From Deferribacteres bacterium (GTDB lineage Bacteria; Zhuqueibacterota; Zhuqueibacteria; Zhuqueibacterales; Geothermadaptataceae), in assembly GCA_020633655.1 (NCBI GenBank), contig JACKDF010000006.1, forward strand, positions 1 through 64,000: 64,000 nt of DNA, read 5' to 3'. Shown here one piece after another: positions 26,310-35,542 of this stretch. Every line of letters starts with the position of its first letter. Position 1 is the stretch's first letter. The translations under genes and the position numbers were made by a program. Under the pieces are notes generated by a model. The model was not told where the DNA came from, ran no database searches, and saw only the letters and a list, made by a program, of their open reading frames with translations.

Positions 26310-26810
26310 ATGATGAATTTGAGCTACCGCTCGGAAAAGACAGAAGTAAAAGCCAGCCCAATTCATGGTATGGGACTTTTCTCAAATCAGAGGATTGAAA
26401 AGGGTGAGATTGTTGCCATTAAAGGGGGGTACATTCTGGATAAACAGAAATGGTCAACTCTGGAACCGCATCTTGGTGCAGCTGAAATCCAAATCTCAGA
26501 GGAATTCTTCATCGCCCCAATTCGACAAGAGCAAAAACATGGTTGTATGCTTTATACTAACCATTGCTGTGATCCCAATATTGCTGTGCAGGGGCAGGTT
26601 GTGTTTGTTGCCATGCGGACTATTTTGCCCGGAGAAGAACTAACGCACGATTGGGCCACAACGGATGACCTTGACTACGAGATGGAGTGCAAGTGCGGGA
26701 GTCGAACCTGTCGTGGTATAATCACCGGGAAAGATTGGATGAAAAAAGAACTACAAGAAAAATACAAGGGCTGGTTCAGTTGGTATATTCAACAAAAGAT
26801 TGAGGGTTGA
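26310..26810 (+). CDS. SET-domain protein (putative protein-lysine methyltransferase)
   Basis: 166 residues, almost entirely a SET domain. The order is SPIHGMGLFSNQRIEKGE (SET-N), MLYTNHCCDPNIAV (the NHxCxPN pseudoknot motif), GEELTHDWA (the ELxxDY-like motif with His-Asp-Trp) and a post-SET cysteine cluster CKCGSRTCRG. It should use SAM to methylate lysines in protein. Bacterial targets are generally unknown. Coupled to the upstream D-serine dehydratase-like gene, with GGTGG about 8 bases before the ATG. The compact size and complete motifs argue for function. Confidence 0.88.
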   Translation: MMNLSYRSEKTEVKASPIHGMGLFSNQRIEKGEIVAIKGGYILDKQKWSTLEPHLGAAEIQISEEFFIAPIRQEQKHGCMLYTNHCCDPNIAVQGQVVFVAMRTILPGEELTHDWATTDDLDYEMECKCGSRTCRGIITGKDWMKKELQEKYKGWFSWYIQQKIEG

Positions 26811-26890
26811 CATTTGACACGTCATTCAAACTGACCTGAGGTCGCTGAATATTAGTGCACTTGATTTAACAGAATTTACAGGATGATTCA

Positions 26891-27346
26891 ATGCGTTCGA
26901 ACGCCAGTACAATTGAGGACTATTTAGCAGAATTGCCGGAAGAACACAGGGAAGCACTCATTCGTGTACGGGACATCATTTTAGCCAACCTTCCGCCTGG
27001 CTACCAGGAGGTCATGAACTGGGGCATGATCACCTATGAAGTTCCACTCGCATTCTATCCGGATACCTACAACAAAAAACCATTGATGTATGCCGCACTT
27101 GCTTCCCAAAAAAATTATATGGCGCTCTATTTGACCGGGATTTACATAAATCCCGATAATGCAAAGAAATTTGAGCACGCATACCAGGTAACGGGAAAAC
27201 GCTACGATTGTGGCAAATCCTGTGTGCGTTTTCGAAAACTGGAGGATTTGCCTTTGGACCTCATCGGTGAAACGATCCGGGCTTTGCAAATGGAAACATT
27301 TGTCAATCTGGTGAAAAAAGCGGGATCGGTTCGAAAATCGAGGTAG
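26891..27346 (+). CDS. DUF1801 (YdhG-like) domain protein
   Basis: 151 residues, cytosolic. The opening STIEDYLAELPEEHREALIRVRDII and the following MNWGMITYEVP are characteristic of DUF1801. Later YMALYLTGIY and a conserved Cys-containing segment (YDCGKSCVRFRKLEDLPLDLI) also fit. Relatives include proteins of the iron-chaperone frataxin-like fold; the biochemical role is not established. It starts 80 bases after the SET gene on the same strand. Confidence 0.85.
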   Translation: MRSNASTIEDYLAELPEEHREALIRVRDIILANLPPGYQEVMNWGMITYEVPLAFYPDTYNKKPLMYAALASQKNYMALYLTGIYINPDNAKKFEHAYQVTGKRYDCGKSCVRFRKLEDLPLDLIGETIRALQMETFVNLVKKAGSVRKSR

Positions 27347-27535
27347 CACACCATTTAAAACTTTTTGTCAAGTTCAATGCCGTTTTGCAGGATAAATTCT
27401 GCACGCTACCGATCATTCATGCCTGAATTCGTCCAATCTGTAATAGTCGACATTTTCCTTGCAATTTTGCCTTAAAATCTGCACACTCACCGTCTTTTTA
27501 AGTACAATTTTTCGAAAACATAAACTGGAATTTAT

Positions 27536-28942
27536 GTGGATTCTCTCGAAACACTTAAGAACTATTTTGGATACACCGGTTTTCGTGGCGAACAGAAAGC
27601 CGTAATCGAACATATTCTCCAACGCGAACATGCCCTCGTCATTATGCCAACCGGTGCAGGTAAGTCACTCTGCTATCAGATCCCCGCGCTTATGCAGGAG
27701 GGTCTAACCCTGGTTATTTCACCGCTCATTGCATTAATGAAAGACCAGGTTGATGCGTTGCAGCGGCGACAGATTGATGCTGCCTTTATTAATTCATCCT
27801 TAACAAAGAAAAGCAGAGAAGCACGCTATTCAGCAGTGCGTGAAGGGAAATACAAGTTGCTCTATGTCACACCTGAGCGCTTTCGCAAAAGAGAATTTGC
27901 CGAGCTTATTGGAAAACGAAAAATCGATCTGTTGGCAGTGGATGAAGCACACTGTATCAGCGAGTGGGGACATGATTTTCGTCCGGATTATACACGATTA
28001 CGGGAATTCCGTGAAATGGTGGGAAATCCGACAACGATCGCACTCACGGCCACGGCTACCCCGGATGTGCAGCAGGATATCATTTTTCAACTGGGGCTCA
28101 AGCCAGAGGAAATTACGCAATTTCATGAAGGTATTGAACGGCCTAATTTGCACTTGTTGGTTGAAGATGTGTGGGGTGAAGAAGAAAAACTGGATGAAAT
28201 TTTGAAAATGCATCAGAAAAGAAAAGGTTCGGGTATTATTTATTTTTCCTTGATTAAAACACTGAAGCAATTTTCAGAATTACTTGTGAAGAGAAAAATA
28301 CCTCACTACTGTTACCATGGTGACCTGGAACGTACGGAGCGCAAACAGGTGCAGGACCAGTTCATGTCAGGTAAAGATACGCTGGTTCTGGCGACAAACG
28401 CTTTTGGTATGGGTATTGATAAGGAGGATATTCGTTTCGTTATCCATGCAGAAATTCCGGCATCCATTGAGTCTTATTATCAGGAGATCGGACGTGCCGG
28501 ACGCGATGGGAAGGATTCGGATTGTCTGCTTTTATACGATGAACAGGATTTACTCATTCAAATGGAGTTCATCAAGTGGAATAACCCTGACGCAGCCTAT
28601 TACGAACGTGTGTACCATTTTCTAATTGAAGAACTTGAGAAAATCAATGCTTTTGGAATCGATGAATTCAAGGAAAAACTTCACTTTAAAAATCGCCGGG
28701 ATTACCGTCTCGAAACAGTGCTTTCTATGCTCGATCGATATGCCGTCATCGAAGGATCAATTGAAACTAAAAATATTGTTGTGCAAAATGAACTCCCCTC
28801 GCAATTAATGGATCAAACGACACTCGACGCGAAGCTTAAACGGGAACAGCAAAAATTGTATTCTCTCGTTCAATATGCGAAAACCGAGGACGATCGAAAA
28901 GCATTTATTCATGCATACTTTGGCTTGCCTTATAAAAAATAG
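27536..28942 (+). CDS. RecQ-family DNA helicase, short form lacking zinc cysteines and HRDC
   Basis: 468 residues. Superfamily 2 helicase that unwinds DNA 3'-5' in repair. Motifs: FRGEQKAVIEHIL (motif 0), MPTGAGKSLCYQIPA (I), DEAHCISEWGHDFRPDY (II plus aromatic loop), ALTATATP (III), LVLATNAFGMGIDK (V) and QEIGRAGRDG (VI). After the helicase core there are about 130 residues, in which the usual zinc cysteines are missing: the equivalent stretch reads SLVQYAKTEDDRKAFIHAYFG. No HRDC domain follows. Start is GTG 27536; an out-of-frame ATG overlaps it by one base. Confidence 0.93.
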   Translation: MDSLETLKNYFGYTGFRGEQKAVIEHILQREHALVIMPTGAGKSLCYQIPALMQEGLTLVISPLIALMKDQVDALQRRQIDAAFINSSLTKKSREARYSAVREGKYKLLYVTPERFRKREFAELIGKRKIDLLAVDEAHCISEWGHDFRPDYTRLREFREMVGNPTTIALTATATPDVQQDIIFQLGLKPEEITQFHEGIERPNLHLLVEDVWGEEEKLDEILKMHQKRKGSGIIYFSLIKTLKQFSELLVKRKIPHYCYHGDLERTERKQVQDQFMSGKDTLVLATNAFGMGIDKEDIRFVIHAEIPASIESYYQEIGRAGRDGKDSDCLLLYDEQDLLIQMEFIKWNNPDAAYYERVYHFLIEELEKINAFGIDEFKEKLHFKNRRDYRLETVLSMLDRYAVIEGSIETKNIVVQNELPSQLMDQTTLDAKLKREQQKLYSLVQYAKTEDDRKAFIHAYFGLPYKK

Positions 28943-28963
28943 AAGAAATAATAGCAAGATCAG

Positions 28964-28976
28964 ATCTGTTACAGAT
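28964..28976. promoter_or_regulatory. Short palindrome upstream of folE2, possible operator
   Basis: ATCTGTTACAGAT is a perfect 13-base odd palindrome, 60 bases before the folE2 start. Zinc-dependent repressors often control folE2, but this does not match the usual Zur box, so the regulator is unknown. Confidence 0.25.
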
Positions 28977-29036
28977 ATCTCGAGTGAGAATTGAATATTC
29001 GTTACACATGATATAAATAGAGAAAAGAGATTTCAC

Positions 29037-29999
29037 ATGATTAAATCAACCAATGGCTTCGTCAAACCCACGAATAATACATATAAAAGCCCCGAAAAAC
29101 GCTACGATGAGAATTTTGTCGCCAGCGAGGAGTATCTCAAATCCTTGCCTGATATGCAAAATATGGAGAACGCGGGAGCGCGTGTTGCCATCCAGCATGT
29201 GGGTATACACAACTTCAAAATTCCAATGAATATCCGCTTGCGGGATGGAAAAAGCCGTGAAGTGCATTGTGCGGTAACAGGCAGTGTTTCCCTGGAAGCA
29301 GCGCAAAAGGGAATTAACATGAGCCGGATTATGCGCACATTTTATCAATATGAACAGCAGGAACTCACGCCAGAAACGCTAAAGGATGTAGTGCGCAGTT
29401 ATTTAAAAAATCTCGATTCGAGCTCTGCTCGCATCGCGATTGCTTTCGATTTTCCCATGCAAAAGGAGAGTTTGCGTAGTGGACTGAGCGGGTACCAGTA
29501 TTATCCGGTCGTATTGGAAACCGATTTCAGCGCAGATAATGGCATGCAGCAATTCATGCATCTTGACTTTACTTATTCCTCTGCATGCCCTTGCAGTTAT
29601 GAATTGGCTGAGCATGCAAAAGAAGTGCGACATGTCGCTGCTGTACCACACAGTCAAAGATCGGTAGCAAAAATCTCCATTAAATACAACGAGGAAATGC
29701 CGATTGAGGATCTCGTCGATCTTTGCCGTGATGCATTGAAAACAGAAACCCAAGTCATGGTGAAACGCGAAGACGAACAGGCCTTCGCGGAACTCAATGC
29801 CGCTTATCTCAAATTTGTTGAAGATGCCGTCCGTGCTTTGTTCGAAAAACTCAACGCAGATTCGCGCATTCAGGATTTCCGCGTTTTTGCCTCGCATCAG
29901 GAGAGTTTGCATTCCCATGATGCTATCAGTGTAATTACAAAAGGTGTTGCCGGAGGATTCACAGCTCAGATCGCACCTTTTATCTACAACGAACGGTAA
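29037..29999 (+). CDS. folE2: GTP cyclohydrolase I type IB (FolE2)
   Basis: First enzyme of tetrahydrofolate/queuosine precursor synthesis: GTP to 7,8-dihydroneopterin triphosphate, using various divalent metals instead of zinc. 320 residues. Family landmarks are QHVGIHNFKIPMN, SSACPCSYELAEHAKE (active-site Cys), AAVPHSQRS and HQESLHSHDAISV near the C-terminus. A purine-rich AGAGAAAAGAGA stretch precedes the ATG. Ends just before a terminator-like hairpin, so it is probably a single transcription unit. Confidence 0.95.
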   Translation: MIKSTNGFVKPTNNTYKSPEKRYDENFVASEEYLKSLPDMQNMENAGARVAIQHVGIHNFKIPMNIRLRDGKSREVHCAVTGSVSLEAAQKGINMSRIMRTFYQYEQQELTPETLKDVVRSYLKNLDSSSARIAIAFDFPMQKESLRSGLSGYQYYPVVLETDFSADNGMQQFMHLDFTYSSACPCSYELAEHAKEVRHVAAVPHSQRSVAKISIKYNEEMPIEDLVDLCRDALKTETQVMVKREDEQAFAELNAAYLKFVEDAVRALFEKLNADSRIQDFRVFASHQESLHSHDAISVITKGVAGGFTAQIAPFIYNER

Positions 30000-30012
30000 T
30001 TCCCAAAAAGCA

Positions 30013-30042
30013 AAACCGGACAGCTGTCGAAGCGTCCGGTTT
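30013..30042 (+). terminator. Terminator-like hairpin after folE2
   Basis: AAACCGGAC (30013-30021) pairs perfectly with GTCCGGTTT (30034-30042), with extra pairing GCT/AGC in the loop. It begins 14 bases past the folE2 stop. The T run is short (TTT then CCCCC), so it is a weak intrinsic terminator. Confidence 0.65.
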
Positions 30043-30062
30043 CCCCCATCCCATCACTTCTC

Positions 30063-30091
30063 TTGACTCTCGAAGTAATCTTTGCTATAAT
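30063..30091 (+). promoter_or_regulatory. Strong sigma70-type promoter for a small gene
   Basis: TTGACT (30063-30068) and TATAAT (30086-30091) are separated by 17 bases, an almost ideal housekeeping promoter. Transcription would start near 30098, directly ahead of the small open frame and about 270 bases before the terminator at 30369-30409. Confidence 0.7.
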
Positions 30092-30146
30092 TTAACTTTA
30101 ACTCACAAGAGTGTTTGATTTTGTGAATAATTTGTACGAGCAGAAA

Positions 30147-30365
30147 ATGCAAATTGAATGCAATGGTAAAAACAAATGCCGCAATGAAATTGATTTGCGA
30201 TCTGTCCTGTTTGAGCATGTAAGCACAAGCAGTGGTGACCAATTTATGTCCGGAATTAATATGCCATTACGGGTCATCCTGAAGTGCAAGCATTGTAAGG
30301 ACGGAAGGGTGATTGTGACGGGAGAGATGTTCTGGAACCAGCATTTTGAGGCTGTTGCTGAGTAA
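30147..30365 (+). CDS. Small Cys-containing protein, function unknown
   Basis: 72 residues from ATG 30147 (84 from GTG 30111); neither start has a good ribosome site. The sequence has a possible zinc-ribbon pattern: IECNGKNKC near the start and LKCKHCKDG in the middle, followed by RVIVTGEMFW. Support for a real gene is positional: a near-consensus promoter lies just upstream and the stop codon runs directly into a 13-bp-stem terminator. It could alternatively be a structured small RNA of about 310 bases. I recognise no family. Confidence 0.5.
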   Translation: MQIECNGKNKCRNEIDLRSVLFEHVSTSSGDQFMSGINMPLRVILKCKHCKDGRVIVTGEMFWNQHFEAVAE

Positions 30366-30368
30366 AAT

Positions 30369-30409
30369 GCAAAGCTGGTATTCCATGTTGGATGTGATAC
30401 CAGCTTTGC
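30369..30409. terminator. Bidirectional terminator hairpin between the small gene and the VWA gene
   Basis: GCAAAGCTGGTAT (30369-30381) and ATACCAGCTTTGC (30397-30409) form a perfect 13-bp stem with a 15-base loop. It begins 4 bases after the small gene's stop on the plus strand and 11 bases after the VWA gene's stop on the minus strand, so it can end both convergent transcripts. Confidence 0.85.
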
Positions 30410-30419
30410 GTTTGTAACT

Positions 30420-32840
30420 TTACTTGATGAAGCTGACTTTCTGGAGCCCTCTATGTCTTTCACCGCTTAAACCCATCATAACAACTTCAATGAAATAGGT
30501 TCCACTGGCAACTTGTCTTCCGGAAAAATCACGCCCATGCCACAAATAACTGTATGTTCCTGCTGCCTCAACCCCAAAGGTAGCAGAACGTAACAATTGG
30601 CCAACTGCATTATAAATGTGGATTGCAATCTGTGCCGGTTCCGGTGTTTCGTAAACAATTTTCGTCGATGGATTAAATGGATTTGGATACGCAGGATGAA
30701 CTTGAAAACTTTGTGGAACATTAACCGTTTTTGCAGCCTGGACGGCAAGGTCACCAACCTCGGTGAGTTGGCCCTGTGCTCCAACCAAAGCGACATTTGT
30801 TATTTCAAGTTTATTTAAATCGACATGAGAATTTGAAAATACTTTTATTGTTACAAGCTCACCCTGCTCGTAGGGGAAAATCTCTCCGCCACTCAACATA
30901 ATTCCCGCTGCGAATTGTCCCTGGGCCTTATCATTGTGCGTTATCATTAGTGGTGTATGTGGCCATTTATCACTAACTGCAACATGAATGGAGTCGATTT
31001 CGTGCGACGGATAATTTATTCGAAAAGTCAGTCCTGCCAATGCTGGTGCCGCTGCATTTGACCAGAATAATTTCAGTAGCTTTGGATTTTCACCTTCATT
31101 TTCTTCGTAGTGCAGACTTAAACGCCCTTGTGGCTCATCTGTAGTTTTTGCTAACGCATGATTGGTTTGTTTCTCAGCAGCGTAGCTTGTAAACGCCCAA
31201 TTCACAGCGATTGGAATCAGATCCCGTTCATTGATTTGTCCCCCACCATCAGCATCGGCAAATGTGGCTTGCAGTTGGGTGAATTTATTGGCTGATTGTG
31301 CCTTCCATGCGATTGGATCGATTTCCGCACGAGCGGGGCCTTGCATTGCCCAATACAAACCAAGCCGGAGCACATCGCTGAGTTCAACTATTCCATTGTG
31401 ATTTGTGTCACCTGGCCACACCCACATGCCATTGGTGTAATCCGTTTCATTTTCGATCGTGAGGGCGACTTCACAACCATATGGATTCTGCGAAGTAATA
31501 TTACCAATCGTGAATTGCAGTTCCGTACTATCTGTTTGACTTGAGTCTGTCATGAACATGAGTTCGGCGAGGGAACCTTTACCCGTGATCATTAAGTCTG
31601 TGCTGACAACTGCGATGGAAATATCAATTTTACCCTGGGCTTCATTTACTGTGTAATCGAAGCTGCGTGTCGCTTCACTACCCAACAAAGTCCCCGGGAG
31701 AATTGCGGAATCGTAGGGTTGCGTTAATTTTACAGTCGCAGGATCATAAGAAAGCGTAAAATCCACAGCCAGCATGTTAAATAAGGCTTGACTCGATGTT
31801 GGCACTTCAAGATTTACCTTGAAGGGTTCGCCTGCGTGAGGACGTTGCACAACTTCCGGTTTTAATGTCACATAATAACCTGGCGCGGTGTATTGCACAC
31901 TGAATTCACCATGATAGCCATTATGATCGATAACAAAATTCAAATTTCTGGTTTCGCCATCCTCAATGCAGTTTTCCGCCCTGTAACTTAAAACATAGTA
32001 TTGGTTTGAAATAAGGTATGCTATTTCTGTGTAAATTCGTGCAAGTTCCGCAGTCGTGGGTGAACGATAATAGAGACCGCCACTTGCTGTGGCGATTTCC
32101 TGCATTTTCCCCTCACTCTTGGTATCGAGTGTTCGACCCAGTCCAATAAGATAGACAGGAATCCCCTCCGCGGCAACCGTTGCCAACAACGCATCAAGTT
32201 TGGTCGAGCTTTTATTATCGTTTCCATCGGCGACCACAACGAGCGCTTTTCTGCCTGTTATTGGCCTTACAAGATCAAGTCCGGTGACAATCGCATCGTA
32301 CATAGCGGTACCAGACCCGTCTACTAAAGCATTAATCGCATTGATGGTCAGTTGTTTATCAAAGGTGAAATTCTGACGAACTACTGCATAATTATCAAAT
32401 GAAATTAATGCCGATTGATCGAGATCGTTCAACATAGTGACGAAATCAATCGCGGCAACTTTTGCGGCAGGCAAATCATCATCCATGCTACTGCTGATAT
32501 CCATAATCATGGCAATGGCAGCCCCTCCCGAATCACCGCCAAAAGAGGACAAAGACCGCTGCGGTTGGATTATTTGATCTTCCCAGACAGTAATTTTAGA
32601 AATATCCAAATCAGTAACCACAGTACTATCTGAATTCCGTACACGCAATTCGACCAGTATTTCGGGAAAATTGCTGGTATCAAGATCGAGAAGCTCGATT
32701 CGAAGATCCTGATTGGTTTGCACGGCCAACAAATTATTCCCCTTGGAAGGAACCAAAAATAGAATCGCGATTAAAAGAAGATTGATACATGGGATTTTTA
32801 AAAAATCCCATTTTCTAATTGTCTGTATATTATTTATCAT
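30420..32840 (-). CDS. Secreted VWA protein with cohesin-like, dockerin-like and C-terminal sorting domains
   Basis: 806 residues, signal near the N-terminus (LLLIAILFLVPS). Order: von Willebrand A domain (about 100-295) with MIDAS motif DISSSMDDD and GTAMYDAI; a cohesin-like beta-sandwich (about 330-460); dockerin-type calcium repeats, GDTNHNGIVELSDVLRLG and DADGGGQINERDLIPIAVNW (about 478-560); a second cohesin-like region (about 575-690); and a C-terminal FlgD/type-A sorting-like domain beginning YPNPFNPSTKIVYE and ending with VSFIK. The last domain indicates export and surface attachment, probably by a type IX-like system. A metal-dependent adhesion role is inferred. Start has GAGG 9 bases upstream. 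Confidence 0.88.
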   Translation of the reverse strand: MINNIQTIRKWDFLKIPCINLLLIAILFLVPSKGNNLLAVQTNQDLRIELLDLDTSNFPEILVELRVRNSDSTVVTDLDISKITVWEDQIIQPQRSLSSFGGDSGGAAIAMIMDISSSMDDDLPAAKVAAIDFVTMLNDLDQSALISFDNYAVVRQNFTFDKQLTINAINALVDGSGTAMYDAIVTGLDLVRPITGRKALVVVADGNDNKSSTKLDALLATVAAEGIPVYLIGLGRTLDTKSEGKMQEIATASGGLYYRSPTTAELARIYTEIAYLISNQYYVLSYRAENCIEDGETRNLNFVIDHNGYHGEFSVQYTAPGYYVTLKPEVVQRPHAGEPFKVNLEVPTSSQALFNMLAVDFTLSYDPATVKLTQPYDSAILPGTLLGSEATRSFDYTVNEAQGKIDISIAVVSTDLMITGKGSLAELMFMTDSSQTDSTELQFTIGNITSQNPYGCEVALTIENETDYTNGMWVWPGDTNHNGIVELSDVLRLGLYWAMQGPARAEIDPIAWKAQSANKFTQLQATFADADGGGQINERDLIPIAVNWAFTSYAAEKQTNHALAKTTDEPQGRLSLHYEENEGENPKLLKLFWSNAAAPALAGLTFRINYPSHEIDSIHVAVSDKWPHTPLMITHNDKAQGQFAAGIMLSGGEIFPYEQGELVTIKVFSNSHVDLNKLEITNVALVGAQGQLTEVGDLAVQAAKTVNVPQSFQVHPAYPNPFNPSTKIVYETPEPAQIAIHIYNAVGQLLRSATFGVEAAGTYSYLWHGRDFSGRQVASGTYFIEVVMMGLSGERHRGLQKVSFIK

Positions 32841-33296
32841 GGTGCAGTACCTCGTTGCATGTTCGCTAAATCCGGCCGATCATAATGCAAAGACTGTGCT
32901 ATAAATTTACTGGTTTTGACAAGCTTATGATTTTATTTTCGTTAAGAGTTTCGAATAACTTCTTTTTTTCGAAAAAAACGTAAAAATATGCGTGCAATTT
33001 CATTTCTGAATTACAGAAATCAGAGAACAAATAATGCAGCGTAACTTTGCATTTCGTATTTTCCTGTTTATATTTACTCGACTGCAGTATCATTTACTCA
33101 ACAAGCCGAAATATCAAATATGAATGAACGCATAAACAAAAATCTACTTTAAGAAGTCAAGTAAGCAGGCGACTTTATTAATTGTATCAGAAAATGTTAG
33201 CACCTCACGGTGCATGCAGGTCGGACCAAAAGAGCATGGACCATGAAATTACCATAAGAAGCCTCTTTTGTGATTTTCCTGCTCTTTGGAGTAAAA
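32841..33296. other. 456-base AT-rich divergent spacer
   Basis: Between the divergent VWA and M1 peptidase genes. A small hairpin GCACC-TCAC-GGTGC lies near 33200. A TTGACA at 32916-32921 has no matching -10 box at the right distance. I see nothing else. Confidence 0.4.
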
Positions 33297-35276
33297 ATGA
33301 AAAAAATACAAATTCCCTTTCTTGTTTTTATAATTTGGAGCATTGTTCCTCTAAGCTTATATGCGCAAATGGAGGAGCGATTCGATATATCCGCCCAGGA
33401 ACAAAAACACAATGCCTGGAAATTTGACAAGCGCAGGACCGCTACAAAAACAACTGCTGGCGAAGAAAATTATGATGTTGGTTATTACAAACTCAATCTC
33501 GCTATCCAACCACAAGCATCTTTAATATCAGGAAGTGTTGTTGTCAGCGGGCGAAGTCTTATCGATGGATTGGATAAACTGGTACTCAACCTCTGTGAAA
33601 ATATGGTTGTCGATTCTGTTATCGGTGATGCAACTGTATTTAATCATGGCATGGATTTATTAAACATTACCTTAAATTCAGTCATCAATTCCGGCGACCA
33701 GTTTTCTATAGAAATATTTTATCATGGCAAACCACAAACTGGAGGATTCGGTGGATTTGGATTCAATAGCCAGGGAGGGGATCCGATTATTTGGTCGTTG
33801 AGCGAGCCGTATTATGCCCAGTGCTGGTGGCCTTGCAAGGATTTTCCAAATGATAAAGCCGACTCGGTGGATATTTTATTAACCGTTCCGGACAATTTAA
33901 CGGCAGTCTCTAATGGCAGCCTCGTTGCAATAACACCTCATGAGGATCAAACACACACTTTCCATTGGCATGAAAAGCATCCAATCACTACTTACCTTGT
34001 TTCTGTAGCGATCAGCAACTATGCAAAATTTTCGCAATGGTTCAAATATGGACCGAACGATTCCATGGAAATTACAAATTACATTTATCCATCTTCCCTT
34101 GAAAAAGCGAGAGCGGAGTTGCAAAGTTTACCTGATATCCTGTCGTTTTTCCACCAAACCTTCGGCCCTTACCCGTTTCTGGATGAAAAATACGGCATAG
34201 CACAGTTTCCATGGGGCGGAGGGATGGAGCACCAGACGATAACCAGTCAGGGGAGTTTTGTTGAATATTTAAATGCCCATGAATTGGCCCATCAATGGTT
34301 TGGTGATCTCATCACGACGGCAAACTGGCAGGATATCTGGTTGAATGAAGGCTTTGCTACGTACAGCGAAGCATTATATTATGAGCATGTGAATGGAAGT
34401 GATTATTATCATACTTATATGAAGCGGCTCGACGGCCACTACGAGGATGCCTTATATCGTTCAGATACAACCTCGGTTAGTTCGATTTTTAATCGAATCG
34501 TCTATGATAAAGGCGCCTGGGTTTTGCACATGTTACGCAAAGTTTTAGGTGATGAAACTTTCTTCCCACTATTAAAAGCCTATACGAGTGACGCCCGTTT
34601 TGCGTACGGAAATGTAACCACCGAAAGCTTTCGTGAATTCTGTGAGCAATTTTCTCATATTGACTTAACCTGGTTTTTCAACCAATGGATCTACGGTTCA
34701 GGATATCCGAAGTATAAATATGAATGGGACGTTCAAAGTGTACAAAACGGTTTTCTGGTTGAATTGAAGTTAGAGCAGACGCAGATAGATCAGCACCAAC
34801 TTTTTACGATGCCCCTGGAAGTAGTGCTCTCCTCTGCTACGCAGGACACAATTGTGAACATTCGCAATGATCAGCAACTGCAGGAATTTAAAATCCCTGT
34901 GTCTTTTCCTCCGCGTTATCTCACACTTGACCCGGATAACTGGGTTTTGAAAGATGTCGATACCTTAAGCTCGATCGATGAAAAATTGATTCTTCAAGGT
35001 ATTCAACTCAAACAAAATTTTCCCAATCCGTTCGTTGAGGCGACCACGATCGACTTTAGCGTATATCGAACAGTTGCCTATGTTGAACTGAAGATTTTTA
35101 ATACTCGTGGTCAATTTATCCACAGCCAGCGAATCGATTTACCGAATTTAGGCGGCAATACTTTTATATGGAACGGCAAGGATTTCAGCGGCACAATAGT
35201 CCCAAGTGGCGTTTATATTTATGCGGTGGAGTCTCCCCAATATAATGCTCAGAAGAAAATGGTGTACTTGCACTAA
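33297..35276 (+). CDS. Secreted M1-family aminopeptidase with C-terminal sorting domain
   Basis: About 659 residues. Signal MKKIQIPFLVFIIWSIVPLSLYA. The peptidase part follows M1 order: N-terminal beta-sandwich, GGGMEHQTITS (the GxMEN-like substrate loop), zinc motif HELAHQWFGD (about 328) with the third ligand in NEGFATYSE 22 residues later, and a helical domain to about 480. The last about 80 residues hold a FlgD-like sorting domain (NFPNPFVEATTIDFS to SGVYIYAVES). It should release N-terminal amino acids from external peptides at the cell surface. The ATG at 33297 is chosen for its signal peptide and TGGAGT upstream. Confidence 0.93.
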   Translation: MKKIQIPFLVFIIWSIVPLSLYAQMEERFDISAQEQKHNAWKFDKRRTATKTTAGEENYDVGYYKLNLAIQPQASLISGSVVVSGRSLIDGLDKLVLNLCENMVVDSVIGDATVFNHGMDLLNITLNSVINSGDQFSIEIFYHGKPQTGGFGGFGFNSQGGDPIIWSLSEPYYAQCWWPCKDFPNDKADSVDILLTVPDNLTAVSNGSLVAITPHEDQTHTFHWHEKHPITTYLVSVAISNYAKFSQWFKYGPNDSMEITNYIYPSSLEKARAELQSLPDILSFFHQTFGPYPFLDEKYGIAQFPWGGGMEHQTITSQGSFVEYLNAHELAHQWFGDLITTANWQDIWLNEGFATYSEALYYEHVNGSDYYHTYMKRLDGHYEDALYRSDTTSVSSIFNRIVYDKGAWVLHMLRKVLGDETFFPLLKAYTSDARFAYGNVTTESFREFCEQFSHIDLTWFFNQWIYGSGYPKYKYEWDVQSVQNGFLVELKLEQTQIDQHQLFTMPLEVVLSSATQDTIVNIRNDQQLQEFKIPVSFPPRYLTLDPDNWVLKDVDTLSSIDEKLILQGIQLKQNFPNPFVEATTIDFSVYRTVAYVELKIFNTRGQFIHSQRIDLPNLGGNTFIWNGKDFSGTIVPSGVYIYAVESPQYNAQKKMVYLH

Positions 35277-35542
35277 ATCATGCGTCTCCCTTGGCAGTTG
35301 TTCGTTCTTAAGACGATTTGCAGATATGGACGATGCTTAGCATATTACAAAAGCTGAAGTATGTTCTGTAGATTACAGATTTAAACACATTTTTAAGTTC
35401 AAATCCTCATTCGTATTTTGTGAAATCCGAATTTCTCTTCGGGAAGAATACGTGCTATTTTTACTGGCACATTGTTTGTCAATTCATGGCATCTCAACAA
35501 TGATCAAACACCAATAGTGAAAATGTTAATTGGATAAACTTC

